Shown: piece after piece, positions 33,597 to 43,962 of the stretch
Numbering within the stretch: position 1 is the first letter of the stretch
Layout: every line of letters begins with the position of its first letter
NCBI GenBank assembly: GCA_011620275.1
Contig: WOZK01000007.1
Coordinates: forward strand, 1 to 62,509
Direction of reading: 5' to 3'
Source of the DNA: Candidatus Omnitrophota bacterium
GTDB lineage: Bacteria > Omnitrophota > Gorgyraeia > Gygaellales > Profunditerraquicolaceae
Length of the DNA stretch: 62,509 bases
Translations under genes and position numbers: made by a program
The notes under the pieces: generated by a model
Database searches by the model: none
The model's input: only the letters and a program-made list of their open reading frames with translations
What the model was told of the DNA's origin: nothing

Positions 33597-34490
33597 GTGA
33601 AAGCCATCTCCGCCAAGAAAGAAAAATGGTTCGTGGAAGCCGCTTTTCCCGGCATCAGGCGATGCAAAAAAGACACCTTCAGGGTAGAAAAGGAAATTTT
33701 TTCCGGCAGGACCAAATATCAAAAAATATATATATTCGAGAGCCTCGGGTTCGGCAAGATGCTCGCCCTGGACGGGATCATACAATTTTCCCAGAGCGAT
33801 GAGTTTATTTATCACGAGATTATCGCCCACGTGCCGTTGATGACGCACCCGGATCCCCAAAGGCTGCTGGTGGTAGGGGGAGGGGACGGCGGCGTTCTGC
33901 GGGAGGCGCGCAAACATCCTTTGAAGGAAATGAGCTTGGTAGATATCGACGAGGAAGTAGTCGGGATAGCCAGGCAATACCTGCCTTTCGTCTCGCAGGG
34001 AAGTTTCACGGACAAAAGACTGACTCTTGCCTTCCAGGACGGCAGAGAATTCATCAAGGCGCACAAGAATCATTTCGATATCATCGTGGTTGATTCCACC
34101 GATCCCGTGGGTCCGGGGAAGGCACTGTTCCAGGGGGATTTCTATAAGAGCGTGCACGAGGCTCTCACGGAAGACGGCATCGCCATATTCCAGCTGGGAC
34201 CGTTCCTGGATTTCGATATCATCATCAAAGGAACGGTGGAAAAACTCTCCAAACTGTTCACGTATCTTAATCCGGTCAGGCTGCCGATGCCTTCCTACAG
34301 CTGCGGATGCGAATACTGTTTCCTGATGGCGTCCAAGAAGGTCGATCCGGCAAAGCTTGCTCTACCGGTGTTGAAGCGCAGGCTGCAGCAGCGCCTGGGC
34401 GCCAAAGCCGCGGACCTGAAGTATTATTCCCCGGAGATGCACCTGGCCAGTCTGGTCACGCCTAAGATCTGGCGTCTCAAGAAGAGATGA
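33597..34490 (+). CDS. speE: Spermidine synthase-like aminopropyltransferase
   Basis: 297 aa, GTG start with GAGGT upstream, one base after speD. SAM-like binding loop V-V-G-G-G-D-G-G-V (about 92-100), V-D-I-D in the acidic strand and the active-site V-V-D-S-T-D-P-V-G-P-G (Asp166, Asp169). The substrate (putrescine, agmatine or another amine) is not fixed by sequence; no ornithine or arginine decarboxylase lies in the window. Its stop overlaps the next start by 4 bp. Confidence 0.92.
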   Translation: MKAISAKKEKWFVEAAFPGIRRCKKDTFRVEKEIFSGRTKYQKIYIFESLGFGKMLALDGIIQFSQSDEFIYHEIIAHVPLMTHPDPQRLLVVGGGDGGVLREARKHPLKEMSLVDIDEEVVGIARQYLPFVSQGSFTDKRLTLAFQDGREFIKAHKNHFDIIVVDSTDPVGPGKALFQGDFYKSVHEALTEDGIAIFQLGPFLDFDIIIKGTVEKLSKLFTYLNPVRLPMPSYSCGCEYCFLMASKKVDPAKLALPVLKRRLQQRLGAKAADLKYYSPEMHLASLVTPKIWRLKKR

Positions 34491-35497
34491 AATCCCGTTA
34501 CAAAGTCGCGGTTGCCGGAGACGGCCGTATAAGCCGCGCGGTCCTGTGTTTCTTCAACAGGCAGAACAGAGATATCCGCGCTTTCCCCCTCAAGAACGAG
34601 AAAGATTTGCGGAACGCTGATCTGATCACCGGCGCTTTGGCCGGTGAGATCGGTGAACGCTGCCTGGACCTGGCTTTGAAATACCGTAAAGACCTCGTCG
34701 ACGTCTCGGATGTCGATCCGGAGATATACCAGGCCAGGGAAAAAGAGATCGGCAAAAGCGGGATAACGGTGATACCGGGATGCGGTTTCTGTCCCGGAAT
34801 AGTCAATTTTCTTCTCGGCAGGGAAACTTGTTCTTCCGCCCGAGTGCTCGAGATCCACGTGAAGGCCGGCTCTCTCTCCCCGCAGGATAATTATTTCCCT
34901 TTTTTGTGGTGTTTCGAGGATTTAATACTTGAACACCGGCTCGTATCCTGCCAGATCATCTCCGGCAAGAAGAAAAGGTTCCCGGCATTCGCCGGTTACC
35001 GGAGGGAGAAATATTTCGGCATAGAGGCGGAAAGTTATTATTCTGCCAGCGGATTCGAGAATATCCTGGATAAGACAGGGGCGCGCTGCCTGACCTGTCG
35101 CGTGGTCAGGCCTTCGGGATTCGCCGCTTTTTTTCGTTTCGCCGAGAGCTACGGAATGTTTTCGCCGGAACGCATGGCCGAAAGCAAGGCTTTTTTAGAG
35201 AGGGTCAGGCGGGCAAATTATACTCTCGGAGAGGTGGAAGTCGTTTTCCCCGGCAAACGCATCGTCTGGCTTTTGAAAAGTTTTTCCGCGGCGGGGGAAA
35301 AGTGGAACTCGATGCAGAAAATAACGGCCGGCGTCCCGGCCGCAGTCGGCAGGCTTTTGCTGGATGGAAGGATTGAGCGCAAAGGGCTGGTTTTTCTGGA
35401 AGACCTTGCCGCCGACAAGACGGTTTTCCGGGCGTTGATAGACGGGGTAAAAAAACAAGGCGTAACGATCGTCAGGCAGGAAAAGAGAAATGCTTAA
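34487..35497 (+). CDS. Saccharopine-dehydrogenase-like oxidoreductase in the polyamine operon
   Basis: 336 aa. An N-terminal Rossmann segment (A-V-A-G-D-G-R-I-S-R-A) binds NAD(P); D-V-S-D near 73 and P-G-C-G-F-C-P-G-I-V-N-F-L (about 97-109) match the saccharopine dehydrogenase superfamily that also contains carboxynorspermidine and carboxyaminopropyl-amine dehydrogenases. The 4-bp overlap with speE and 8-bp overlap with the SET gene place it in polyamine metabolism. It is shorter than typical saccharopine dehydrogenases. A role in reductive coupling of an amine is possible; unproven. Confidence 0.7.
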   Translation: MKSRYKVAVAGDGRISRAVLCFFNRQNRDIRAFPLKNEKDLRNADLITGALAGEIGERCLDLALKYRKDLVDVSDVDPEIYQAREKEIGKSGITVIPGCGFCPGIVNFLLGRETCSSARVLEIHVKAGSLSPQDNYFPFLWCFEDLILEHRLVSCQIISGKKKRFPAFAGYRREKYFGIEAESYYSASGFENILDKTGARCLTCRVVRPSGFAAFFRFAESYGMFSPERMAESKAFLERVRRANYTLGEVEVVFPGKRIVWLLKSFSAAGEKWNSMQKITAGVPAAVGRLLLDGRIERKGLVFLEDLAADKTVFRALIDGVKKQGVTIVRQEKRNA

Positions 35498-36074
35498 GCA
35501 TTCCTACGTCAGCGGCAAAGTCAAGGTGAACCGTTCTGGGATCGATCACCGCGGAGTTTTCGCGGTAAAGCCGATCAAGAAAAACGAGATAATCGCGGTC
35601 TGGGGAGGGTTTATTATTTCGCAATCCGAGTTCGTTAAGCTGGAAAAGACCTGTTTCAAAAAAATAGAGAATTACGCCACCAGGGTGGCCGATGGGTTCT
35701 TTCTGGTATCCTGTAAAAAGGGTGGACTGGAGGATGACGATTTCTTTAACCACAGTTGTTCCCCAAATGCCGGGATTAAAGGGCACCTGGTTATAGCGGC
35801 GATGCGAGACATCTCGCTCGGCGAAGAGGTGACCTACGATTACTGCATGACCGACGCGGATTTCGATTATTCTTTCAAGTGCCGCTGCGGTTCTCCGCGC
35901 TGCCGCGGGCTGGTTACCACCAAAGACTGGATGCAACCGGCCCTGCAAAGGGAATATAAAGGATATTTTTCCTGGTACGTGCAGGAGAAGATAGACGAAT
36001 TGAGGCGAAAAAAGCTCCCAGCGTCCGTAAAAAATACCCTCTTGACAGGGAAAAAAGTTTGTGTTATAAAATGA
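35490..36074 (+). CDS. SET-domain protein methyltransferase
   Basis: 194 aa. SET fold: R-G-V-F-A-V-K-P-I near 21-29, SAM/peptide site F-F-N-H-S-C-S-P-N-A-G (NHSC at 87-90), E-E-V-T-Y-D-Y (112-118) and a post-SET Zn motif C-R-C-G-S-P-R-C-R-G (Cys131, 133, 138). A lysine methyltransferase by family; targets in bacteria are mostly unknown. It overlaps the dehydrogenase gene by 8 bp, so it is the fourth gene of a SAM-centred operon. A promoter for groESL lies in its last codons. Confidence 0.85.
   Translation: MLKHSYVSGKVKVNRSGIDHRGVFAVKPIKKNEIIAVWGGFIISQSEFVKLEKTCFKKIENYATRVADGFFLVSCKKGGLEDDDFFNHSCSPNAGIKGHLVIAAMRDISLGEEVTYDYCMTDADFDYSFKCRCGSPRCRGLVTTKDWMQPALQREYKGYFSWYVQEKIDELRRKKLPASVKNTLLTGKKVCVIK
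36042..36070 (+). promoter_or_regulatory. Promoter upstream of groES-groEL
   Basis: TTGACA (36042-36047), 17-bp spacer, TATAAA (36065-36070), within the SET gene end. The preceding TTGTGT repeats the context seen at two other promoters in the window. The leader to groES would be about 285 nt and include the CIRCE element. Confidence 0.6.
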
Positions 36075-36200
36075 AACCTGGAGCAAATAAGCGGTCTTTC
36101 CGCACTGCGCCGGAGATATCTTTCCGCAACGATTCCATTCAAGAATAAAAACAGGATCTTCTTATGGAAGGGGAGCAAAAAACATTTTTTTCGCGTTGTC

Positions 36201-36227
36201 TTAGCACTCTTTATAAAAGAGTGCCAG
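36201..36227. promoter_or_regulatory. CIRCE element (HrcA operator)
   Basis: TTAGCACTC, nine bases, GAGTGCCAG: the consensus TTAGCACTC-N9-GAGTGCTAA with the last three bases altered. It lies 135 bp before groES. It implies HrcA repression of the chaperonin operon; no hrcA gene is in the window. Confidence 0.85.
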
Positions 36228-36362
36228 TCATCTCACAGGGGTTTTACGGAAGGGATAAAACTCTTGCTATATCCAGAGGTTAAAGAACAGCGGAAAAATC
36301 GCTGCGTTGCAGCGCCGGAAAGAACAGATACAAATTAACAATAAACAGGAAGGAGGGAGTAT

Positions 36363-36653
36363 ATGCAGATCACACCTTTAGGAGACAGGGTACTCGTGAA
36401 ACCCTTGGACGCCGAGGACAAAACCAAAGGAGGGATCATTCTTCCCGATACGGCGAAAGAGAAGCCGCAGGAGGGGAAAGTGGTTTCAGTCGGCAAGGGC
36501 AAAATTTCCGATGACGGCAAGCTGGTAGCCCTGGAAGTCAAAGCCGGGGACAAAGTGCTTTACGGCAAATATTCCGGCACGGAGATCAAACTCAACGGAG
36601 AAGATCATTTGATCGTCCGCGAGGAGGATATTCTTGCGATAGTGAAGGATTAA
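36363..36653 (+). CDS. groES: Co-chaperonin GroES
   Basis: 96 aa, standard length. [11 protein letters not shown] at the start, the mobile loop K-T-K-G-G-I-I-L-P (about 21-29), [12 protein letters not shown] and D-I-L-A-I-V at the end. It caps GroEL during ATP-driven protein folding in the cytoplasm. AAGGAGGGAG precedes the ATG. Heat-shock control through the CIRCE element is expected. Confidence 0.97.
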   Translation: MQITPLGDRVLVKPLDAEDKTKGGIILPDTAKEKPQEGKVVSVGKGKISDDGKLVALEVKAGDKVLYGKYSGTEIKLNGEDHLIVREEDILAIVKD

Positions 36654-36667
36654 CTTTTAATATATAA

Positions 36668-38296
<1,629 letters not shown>

Positions 38297-38336
38297 TCCC
38301 GGGGGCAAGCGGCAGTAAAAAAGTTAATTGATGCAG

Positions 38337-38384
38337 CCGGCCCGGCCGCACAGTCTTGAACTGGCGCGGCCGGGCCGGTCTTTT
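38337..38384 (+). terminator. Rho-independent terminator of groES-groEL
   Basis: CCGGCCCGGCCGC (38337-38349) pairs with GCGGCCGGGCCGG (38366-38378), 13 bp of pure G-C, followed by TCTTTTAA. Very stable, placed 40 bp after groEL. Confidence 0.85.
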
Positions 38385-38416
38385 AAGAGCCCCAATGGAG
38401 AAGGGAGAGTATCTTT

Positions 38417-39199
38417 ATGATACCCGCGAAGAGACCGAGAAAGGTCCGTATATTGTTGACCAACGACGACGGCATTCAGTCCGCCGGCCTGGTCGCTCTT
38501 TACCGGGCATTGTCGCCGCTGGGAAAAGTCACGGTGGTTGCTCCGGACAACGAACGCAGCGCGGCGAGCCACGCCATCACCCTGCACCAACCGTTGCGTT
38601 TGAAGCAGGTGAAATTCAAAGACGGCAAGAAATGGTTCTGCACCAGCGGGACGCCTGCGGACTGCGTGAAGCTCGGCTTGAGCGCGGTATTGAAACATTC
38701 CCCGGATATGGTGGTTTCCGGCATCAATCCCGGGCCGAATACAGGATTCAGCGTGCTGTATTCCGGGACGGTTTCCGCGGCCAGGGAGGCAGCGATGTGC
38801 GGGATACCGGCTATGGCCGTTTCGCTGGTGACCCGCTCCGTTTCTGCCGACTTTGAATTCGCGGCCTCTTTTGCTGCGGGGTTGGCGCGCAAGATACTTT
38901 CCGGCAGGTTCATCCCGGCCGGCTGCCTGTTGAACGTCAATATCCCGGAAGGCAAGATAAAAGGCGTAAAATTCACAAAGCAGAGCACGCGTTTCTTCAA
39001 GGACAGGTTCGAAAAAAGGCACGACCCGCGCAAACGCGAATATTATTGGCTAAGCGGAGAATCCTTTGGCGGGAGCCCGGACGCGGAGAGCGACAGCGAG
39101 ACCGTGCGGCGCGGCTACATCTCCCTGACTCCGCTTATAAACGACGCTACCGATTACGCGTTTCTCGCCGGGTTGCGGGACAAGCGGGCAATCTTATAG
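38417..39199 (+). CDS. surE: 5'/3'-nucleotidase SurE
   Basis: 260 aa. Metal site L-L-T-N-D-D-G-I (Asp17, Asp18), the R-S-A-A-S-H-A-I-T loop, T-S-G-T-P-A-D-C-V and S-G-I-N-P-G-P-N-T-G motifs are all present. SurE removes phosphate from nucleoside monophosphates, important in stationary phase. Its neighbours share no evident pathway. Start context (AAGGGAGAGTATC) is good. Confidence 0.95.
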   Translation: MIPAKRPRKVRILLTNDDGIQSAGLVALYRALSPLGKVTVVAPDNERSAASHAITLHQPLRLKQVKFKDGKKWFCTSGTPADCVKLGLSAVLKHSPDMVVSGINPGPNTGFSVLYSGTVSAAREAAMCGIPAMAVSLVTRSVSADFEFAASFAAGLARKILSGRFIPAGCLLNVNIPEGKIKGVKFTKQSTRFFKDRFEKRHDPRKREYYWLSGESFGGSPDAESDSETVRRGYISLTPLINDATDYAFLAGLRDKRAIL

Positions 39200-39352
39200 G
39201 TCACAGCGGCGACAGATGGTGCCGTCGGCTTCATTTCGTCTTCATCCACCCTCCTGTATTTATTTTATTGCTTGTTAGTGTTTCTCTAAGGTATTATAAT
39301 AAAAAATAAAACGCACCGGACGCATGGTTTGAAAAAAACGAGCGTGGGCAAC

Positions 39353-39514
39353 ATGAATAAAGCAGCATATCTTTTTAAAGAAACCTTCCATTTGATCAAG
39401 GCGCATAAGATTTATTTTCTTGCGCCGATCCTAATAACATTTGCGCTTTTAGCCCTCCTTGTTTTCTATGTCGGACCGAGCGTGATAATCTCTTTCATTT
39501 ACGCCGGGATATAG
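39353..39514 (+). CDS. DUF5989-like small membrane protein
   Basis: 53 aa from the ATG at 39353 (a TTG at 39329 would add eight residues). Pattern F-K-E-T-F-H-L-I-K-A-H-K-I-Y-F-L-A-P-I then one membrane helix (about 20-45) ending P-S-V-I-I-S-F-I-Y matches small DUF5989 proteins: an amphipathic start, K-x-Y/W, then helix. In other genomes such peptides sit by carbamoyltransferase genes, as here. No catalytic residues; likely a structural partner. Confidence 0.6.
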   Translation: MNKAAYLFKETFHLIKAHKIYFLAPILITFALLALLVFYVGPSVIISFIYAGI

Positions 39515-39602
39515 TGTGGAATTCCCTCTTAACGCCGCGGCGGCGGTATAAACGTAATCGTCTTAAATTAACTGTGACCCGAGGCGGCATCGGCCGGTAG
39601 AT

Positions 39603-41162
39603 ATGTCCGGAAAAACAATCATGCGGAAACTGGCGGCATTCTTACTCGGCGGGGCCTTAGTTTTTTTTGTTTTGGAGATCATCCTGCGCGCCGGCGGATT
39701 CTTCATCTTCCATCGGCAGGGTATTGAGAAATACAAACAGGCCCCGAGCGGCTACAGGATACTATGTATAGGAGATTCGTTTACTTACGGTCTGGGCGCG
39801 GCGCATGGTTTTGATTATCCGATTCAACTGGCAAGGCTGCTCGGGTCCAAGTATCCAGGCGGTAAATTCCAGGTAATGAACCGCGGAAGGTGTTCTTATA
39901 ATACCACGCAGATCTTGTCGGATTTTCAGGCGACTTTGAGAGAAGGCACGGCTCCGAATTTGGTAATTCTTCTGGGCGGTGGTAACAATTACTGGAATTT
40001 TTACGGCAGGGAGAGACAATCCGGAGTGATAGCTCTGCCGGTAAAATGGTTCTTTCGTACCAAAGTCGGGAAATTAATCGTTTTGATTTCCTGGAAAATA
40101 AGAAAACGGGGTGGTTCTCCTGGAGACACATTCGGTAACATTCCGGCTACGCACAATTACGGTTCTGTCGGCGGCCGGCCGGCATTTTTAGAAAAGTTGA
40201 AAGCGCGCTTCTGCCGCGAAAATCACGGAAGCAAAGTTTATATCGAACTCGGCGTTGCCTTGGCCGAATGCGGTTCATACCCGGAAGCCGAAAAATGTTT
40301 TCTGAAAGGGATAGAGATCGATCCCGCCTCAAGCGAAGGTTACGCGCGCATGGGAGGATTATGCGTTTCTCTGGGACGTTATGAAGAAGCAAAGAAATGG
40401 CTGGCTCAGGCCTTTAAAACCGGACCGGGGGATATAGAATGTTATGTAGAAACCGGATGGTTTTATTTGCAGCAGCGTTTTTATGATGAGGCGATCGAAT
40501 GGTACAGAAAAGGGCTTGAAATAGATCCCCAATCGGGGATATGTTATTTGAGCATCGGGACGGCTTATGCGAGGCGGTCACTTTATGATGAAGCTGTGGC
40601 ATGGCTGGAAAAGGGTATCTCTGTAGATCGAATGAACGGGGATCTTTACAGATGCCTTGCCGGCGTGTATGCGAATAAAGGCGAGACCGCGAAGTCAAGA
40701 GAATGCATACTGCTGGCCGCCTGCCTGAATCCGGAGGATATTGATACCCGGTCCGACCTTGTGCGCATCTTCGGCGGTGATCGTTCCGCCATTTCGGAGG
40801 CGCTCGCTAAAAATAGTATCGTTCTCCCCCCAAGAATAGCCGCATTACTTAAAAAGATATCCTATTTCGACGATGTCAGGCAGTGGATAATTTCTGATAT
40901 AAGAGAGATCGCGAATATCTGCCGCCGTAATGATATTAGGATGATCTTGATGGATTATCCCGGAGACGAGGTTTTCTCGGAGTTGATGTCGAAAATCGCC
41001 GGGGATAATTCAATACCGTTCGTGAGCAATTACCGTGTTTTTTCTGTTATGGACAGAGCGGCCTCCCGGAATTGTTTTGTCTCAGACGGGCACTGCAGCG
41101 CTGATGGGTATGCCGTTATAGCGCGTAATTTATTTAATTTCCTGGAGGCGGAAGGGAAATGA
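39603..41162 (+). CDS. Membrane-anchored SGNH hydrolase with inserted TPR repeats
   Basis: 519 aa. An N-terminal helix (about 10-32) anchors the protein, catalytic parts outside. SGNH block I I-G-D-S-F-T-Y-G (Ser59), block III L-G-G-G-N-N-Y-W (Asn128/129) and block V S-D-G-H-C-S-A-D-G-Y (Asp495, His497). Between blocks III and V lie about five TPR units (near 205-375). Such enzymes usually transfer or remove acyl groups on envelope glycans. A paralogue follows after 5 bp, and sugar-amide and carbamoyl enzymes after that, so one locus. The acyl substrate is unknown. Confidence 0.75.
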   Translation: MSGKTIMRKLAAFLLGGALVFFVLEIILRAGGFFIFHRQGIEKYKQAPSGYRILCIGDSFTYGLGAAHGFDYPIQLARLLGSKYPGGKFQVMNRGRCSYNTTQILSDFQATLREGTAPNLVILLGGGNNYWNFYGRERQSGVIALPVKWFFRTKVGKLIVLISWKIRKRGGSPGDTFGNIPATHNYGSVGGRPAFLEKLKARFCRENHGSKVYIELGVALAECGSYPEAEKCFLKGIEIDPASSEGYARMGGLCVSLGRYEEAKKWLAQAFKTGPGDIECYVETGWFYLQQRFYDEAIEWYRKGLEIDPQSGICYLSIGTAYARRSLYDEAVAWLEKGISVDRMNGDLYRCLAGVYANKGETAKSRECILLAACLNPEDIDTRSDLVRIFGGDRSAISEALAKNSIVLPPRIAALLKKISYFDDVRQWIISDIREIANICRRNDIRMILMDYPGDEVFSELMSKIAGDNSIPFVSNYRVFSVMDRAASRNCFVSDGHCSADGYAVIARNLFNFLEAEGK

Positions 41163-41167
41163 TATAG

Positions 41168-42610
41168 ATGACGGGAAGAAAGTTCACCGAGGGGATTACC
41201 CGGGGGTTAGTTGTAATATCCGGACTGTTCATGTCCCTGATATTCCTGGAGGTTGTTCTCCGTCTCGGCTGCTGCATGATGTCTTTTCTGCAGGAATGCC
41301 GAAACAGGCAGGGCATAGAACACAAAGGAGTTTATAAGATTATGTGCGTTGGTGAATCTACAACCGCAATAGGAGGAGAAAATTCTTATCCGAACCAGCT
41401 TGAGGCGATGTTGAACCGCTTGGGCAATGGGCTTTGTTTCCGTGTGATCAATAAAGGCGTATCTGCAGTCGACAGTAACTATATCATCAGGCATTTGGAA
41501 GAGAATGTGGAAAAATACAAACCGGACATGGTGATCGCCATGATGGGTATAAACGATAGGCACATTAAATATTACGAGGGTATTCAGGATACTGAGTCCA
41601 TATTGTTCAGGCATTCCGCTGCGTACCGTTTCTTAAAGTTTCTTGCGTTGGATATCCAAGGAAAATTTAAGGAGCGGCCCGAGTCGAAGGAGAAGGTTTC
41701 TCCTGTCTCCGGCGCGGATATAGGTGGACATCCGGCAGCTAAGGAGCAGTCCGGTGAAACTGATCCCGGGAAATACGGAGAGAGTGATTATATACGGCTC
41801 GGAAGATTCTACCGGGAAAGAGGACAATATCTGAGAGCTGAAGAAGCGTTTAGAAAAGCCCTGGCGGTTAACCCGGCCAATCCTTCCACATACGTGGAAC
41901 TGGGGTGGACATATACGCAGGATAAGAAGTATCTGGAAGCAAAAGATAGCTTTGTGGCGGCATTGAACGTTGATCCTTTTGATAAGGGAGCGTTGTTGGG
42001 GTACGGGTTATTCTGTTCTTCAAGAACTGCGTATCATAGCGCAGAGGAGATATTTAAAAGGCTTATAGAAGTTGATCCTTACGATGAGAAAGGGTATGTG
42101 GAACTCGCCTGGGTTTATATGCGGACAGGCAAATATTCCCGTTCGGAGGAAGTCTTAAAGAAATATGTGTCTTTTAATCCGGGGAGCGCAAAAGTTTACG
42201 CGGCATTATCCACTCTTTACCGGGAAACCGGCAGACCGGATTTGGCAGACGTCTTTATCGGGAAGATGGATACGGCGCAAGCATCTTCCTACAGCGCTCT
42301 GACCGTATATAATTATAAAAAGATGAAGGAGATATTGGATAAAAAGGGCATAAAACTTGCATGTATGGGGTATCCCATGCGTAGCGTCGAACCTTTGAAG
42401 ACCATTTTCAACGGCAATCCCGGAGTCCTTATTATCGACAACGAGAATGTTTTCAAAAAAGCCTTGAAACGCGGCAGGTACCGAGATTATTTTTTGGACA
42501 TGTTTGGAGGCAACTTCGGACACTGTCGGCGAAAGGGAAACGCGCTCATTGCCGAGAACGCGGCGAATAATGTGATAGATTTTTTAGGAAGAGAGGCGAC
42601 ATGGAAGTGA
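41168..42610 (+). CDS. Second membrane-anchored SGNH/TPR protein
   Basis: 480 aa. Anchor helix about 13-33; block I C-V-G-E-S-T-T-A (Ser64, with Glu instead of Asp before it), M-M-G-I-N-D-R-H (Asn129, Asp130), then TPRs (about 200-365) and a terminal F-G-G-N-F-G-H-C-R-R-K-G-N (His452). Same architecture as the preceding gene, so the pair are paralogues. The GES variant is known in some SGNH families and need not abolish activity. It overlaps the amidotransferase-like gene by 10 bp. Confidence 0.75.
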   Translation: MTGRKFTEGITRGLVVISGLFMSLIFLEVVLRLGCCMMSFLQECRNRQGIEHKGVYKIMCVGESTTAIGGENSYPNQLEAMLNRLGNGLCFRVINKGVSAVDSNYIIRHLEENVEKYKPDMVIAMMGINDRHIKYYEGIQDTESILFRHSAAYRFLKFLALDIQGKFKERPESKEKVSPVSGADIGGHPAAKEQSGETDPGKYGESDYIRLGRFYRERGQYLRAEEAFRKALAVNPANPSTYVELGWTYTQDKKYLEAKDSFVAALNVDPFDKGALLGYGLFCSSRTAYHSAEEIFKRLIEVDPYDEKGYVELAWVYMRTGKYSRSEEVLKKYVSFNPGSAKVYAALSTLYRETGRPDLADVFIGKMDTAQASSYSALTVYNYKKMKEILDKKGIKLACMGYPMRSVEPLKTIFNGNPGVLIIDNENVFKKALKRGRYRDYFLDMFGGNFGHCRRKGNALIAENAANNVIDFLGREATWK

Positions 42611-43608
42611 AGAATGAATCCGGTAAATTGTGCGTGAAATGCGTGATGCCGGAGTATAAACCAGATATCACTTTTAACGCCGCTGGGCAATGCAGTTTAT
42701 GTTCCGGACATAAAGACGCGAACTATCGCCGGCAGGAAGGGCCTTTACTGGAAACGGAATTCATCAAAATGCTGACACGCAATAAAAAACGCGGCAGATA
42801 TCATTGTCTGGTAATGTGCAGCGGAGGGAAAGACAGTACCGCCGCTTTATACTACATGAAAAAGCGATATAAACTGGAACCTCTGGCGTTCAATTTCGAC
42901 AACGGGTTTGAGCTTCCGGATGCCCTGGAGAACGTTCGGAACACGGTGGAGCGTCTCGGTGTAGATTCTCTCATGTTCAAGAGCGATTTTATGCTGGACA
43001 TGTTCGCTGCGATAGTGAAGTCGGGAGCAAAAGCCGTCATCTGCCACGTCTGTTCTATCTGGTATATGGATATCGTGTTACGGATAGCTGCGGGATTATC
43101 CATCCCTGTGATAATCGGAGGTTGGACGAAGGGGCAGACCAGCCGTGGCGGGATCAGACATCCGGAATTTTCTTCCATGGCGAAAGGAACGGCGGATTTC
43201 CTGACAGGATTCCGCCGGCAGAATCCAAAATACAGGGATTTTCCGGCGAGCGTTGAGGAAGTCATTAAAAGAGCCGGCCGGCGAAAAGCGGCATGCACGG
43301 TTATCTCCCCCCATTGGTTTCTGCCTTTTGACCAGGAGGAATATTCCGGGATGATAAAACGGGAACTGGATTGGAAACCAACTGCGTTAAGCTATCCTGC
43401 CGGATCGACAAACTGCCGGCTGAACTTTCTTTCGGTGCTCCTGTCCCTGAAACATTACGGTTATTCGCATTACCACGCGGAGATGATCAGGATAGGTATT
43501 TTGACGAGAGAAGAGGCATTGAAGCGGCTTGAAATCAATTTCAAAGAAGAAGATATACTTCCGGTACTGGATAGACTGAGATGCAGGCTGGATGATTTAT
43601 GCTTTTGA
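42601..43608 (+). CDS. N-acetyl-sugar amidotransferase-like PP-loop ATPase
   Basis: 335 aa. Zinc-finger-like C11-x2-C14 and C31-x2-C34 precede the PP-loop motif S-G-G-K-D-S-T (74-80), which binds ATP. A further C148-x2-C151 and G-G-W-T-K-G-Q-T complete the WbpG/LegA-type pattern. Family members form amide or amidine groups on N-acetyl sugars of surface glycans, using ammonia from a partner HisH-like subunit not present here. Overlaps the SGNH gene by 10 bp and the small membrane gene closely. Assignment to the family is firm, precise sugar unknown. Confidence 0.8.
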   Translation: MEVKNESGKLCVKCVMPEYKPDITFNAAGQCSLCSGHKDANYRRQEGPLLETEFIKMLTRNKKRGRYHCLVMCSGGKDSTAALYYMKKRYKLEPLAFNFDNGFELPDALENVRNTVERLGVDSLMFKSDFMLDMFAAIVKSGAKAVICHVCSIWYMDIVLRIAAGLSIPVIIGGWTKGQTSRGGIRHPEFSSMAKGTADFLTGFRRQNPKYRDFPASVEEVIKRAGRRKAACTVISPHWFLPFDQEEYSGMIKRELDWKPTALSYPAGSTNCRLNFLSVLLSLKHYGYSHYHAEMIRIGILTREEALKRLEINFKEEDILPVLDRLRCRLDDLCF

Positions 43609-43634
43609 CGGACAAAAAGAGGGGCGGCGTTTTT

Positions 43635-43856
43635 ATGTGGAAGACATTTCTACGTAACCTGATAGGCTTGATACAGAAAGTGTTATTGAGCTTCTGCATG
43701 CCAGTGATTTATTTCCTGGGTATGGGATTGACGGTTTTGATCATGGCGGTATTCAAGCGAAAGATCCTTGCCGGTTGCGCGAAAACCGACGGCACTTTCT
43801 GGATTGATTCCGCCGAACAAGACGGTACCGTCGATAACGGCAGGTTTCAATCATAA
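43635..43856 (+). CDS. Small membrane protein of the carbamoyltransferase locus
   Basis: 73 aa from the ATG at 43635 preceded by GAGGGG (an ATG at 43599 overlapping the upstream gene would add 12 residues). One hydrophobic stretch (about 14-40; C-M-P-V-I-Y-F-L-G-M-G-L-T-V-L-I) and a tail with F-W-I-D-S-A-E-Q-D-G-T-V. Layout is reminiscent of SxtJ-like partners of carbamoyltransferases, but the match is too short to name. Function unknown. Confidence 0.5.
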   Translation: MWKTFLRNLIGLIQKVLLSFCMPVIYFLGMGLTVLIMAVFKRKILAGCAKTDGTFWIDSAEQDGTVDNGRFQS

Positions 43857-43962
43857 CCGGCGAAAAGAAGAACTGGTTTGGATAACGGCTCGTGTTTGCG
43901 GTAAAAACTTTGACCCCGCCGGCAAAAGAGAAGGTTCCCGTATTTTATTGCAAGGATACACT

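Noticed and set aside
43768-43962. Upstream extension of the carbamoyltransferase
   Set aside because: The family's conserved N-terminus begins exactly at 43963, and the extra part overlaps the preceding small gene.
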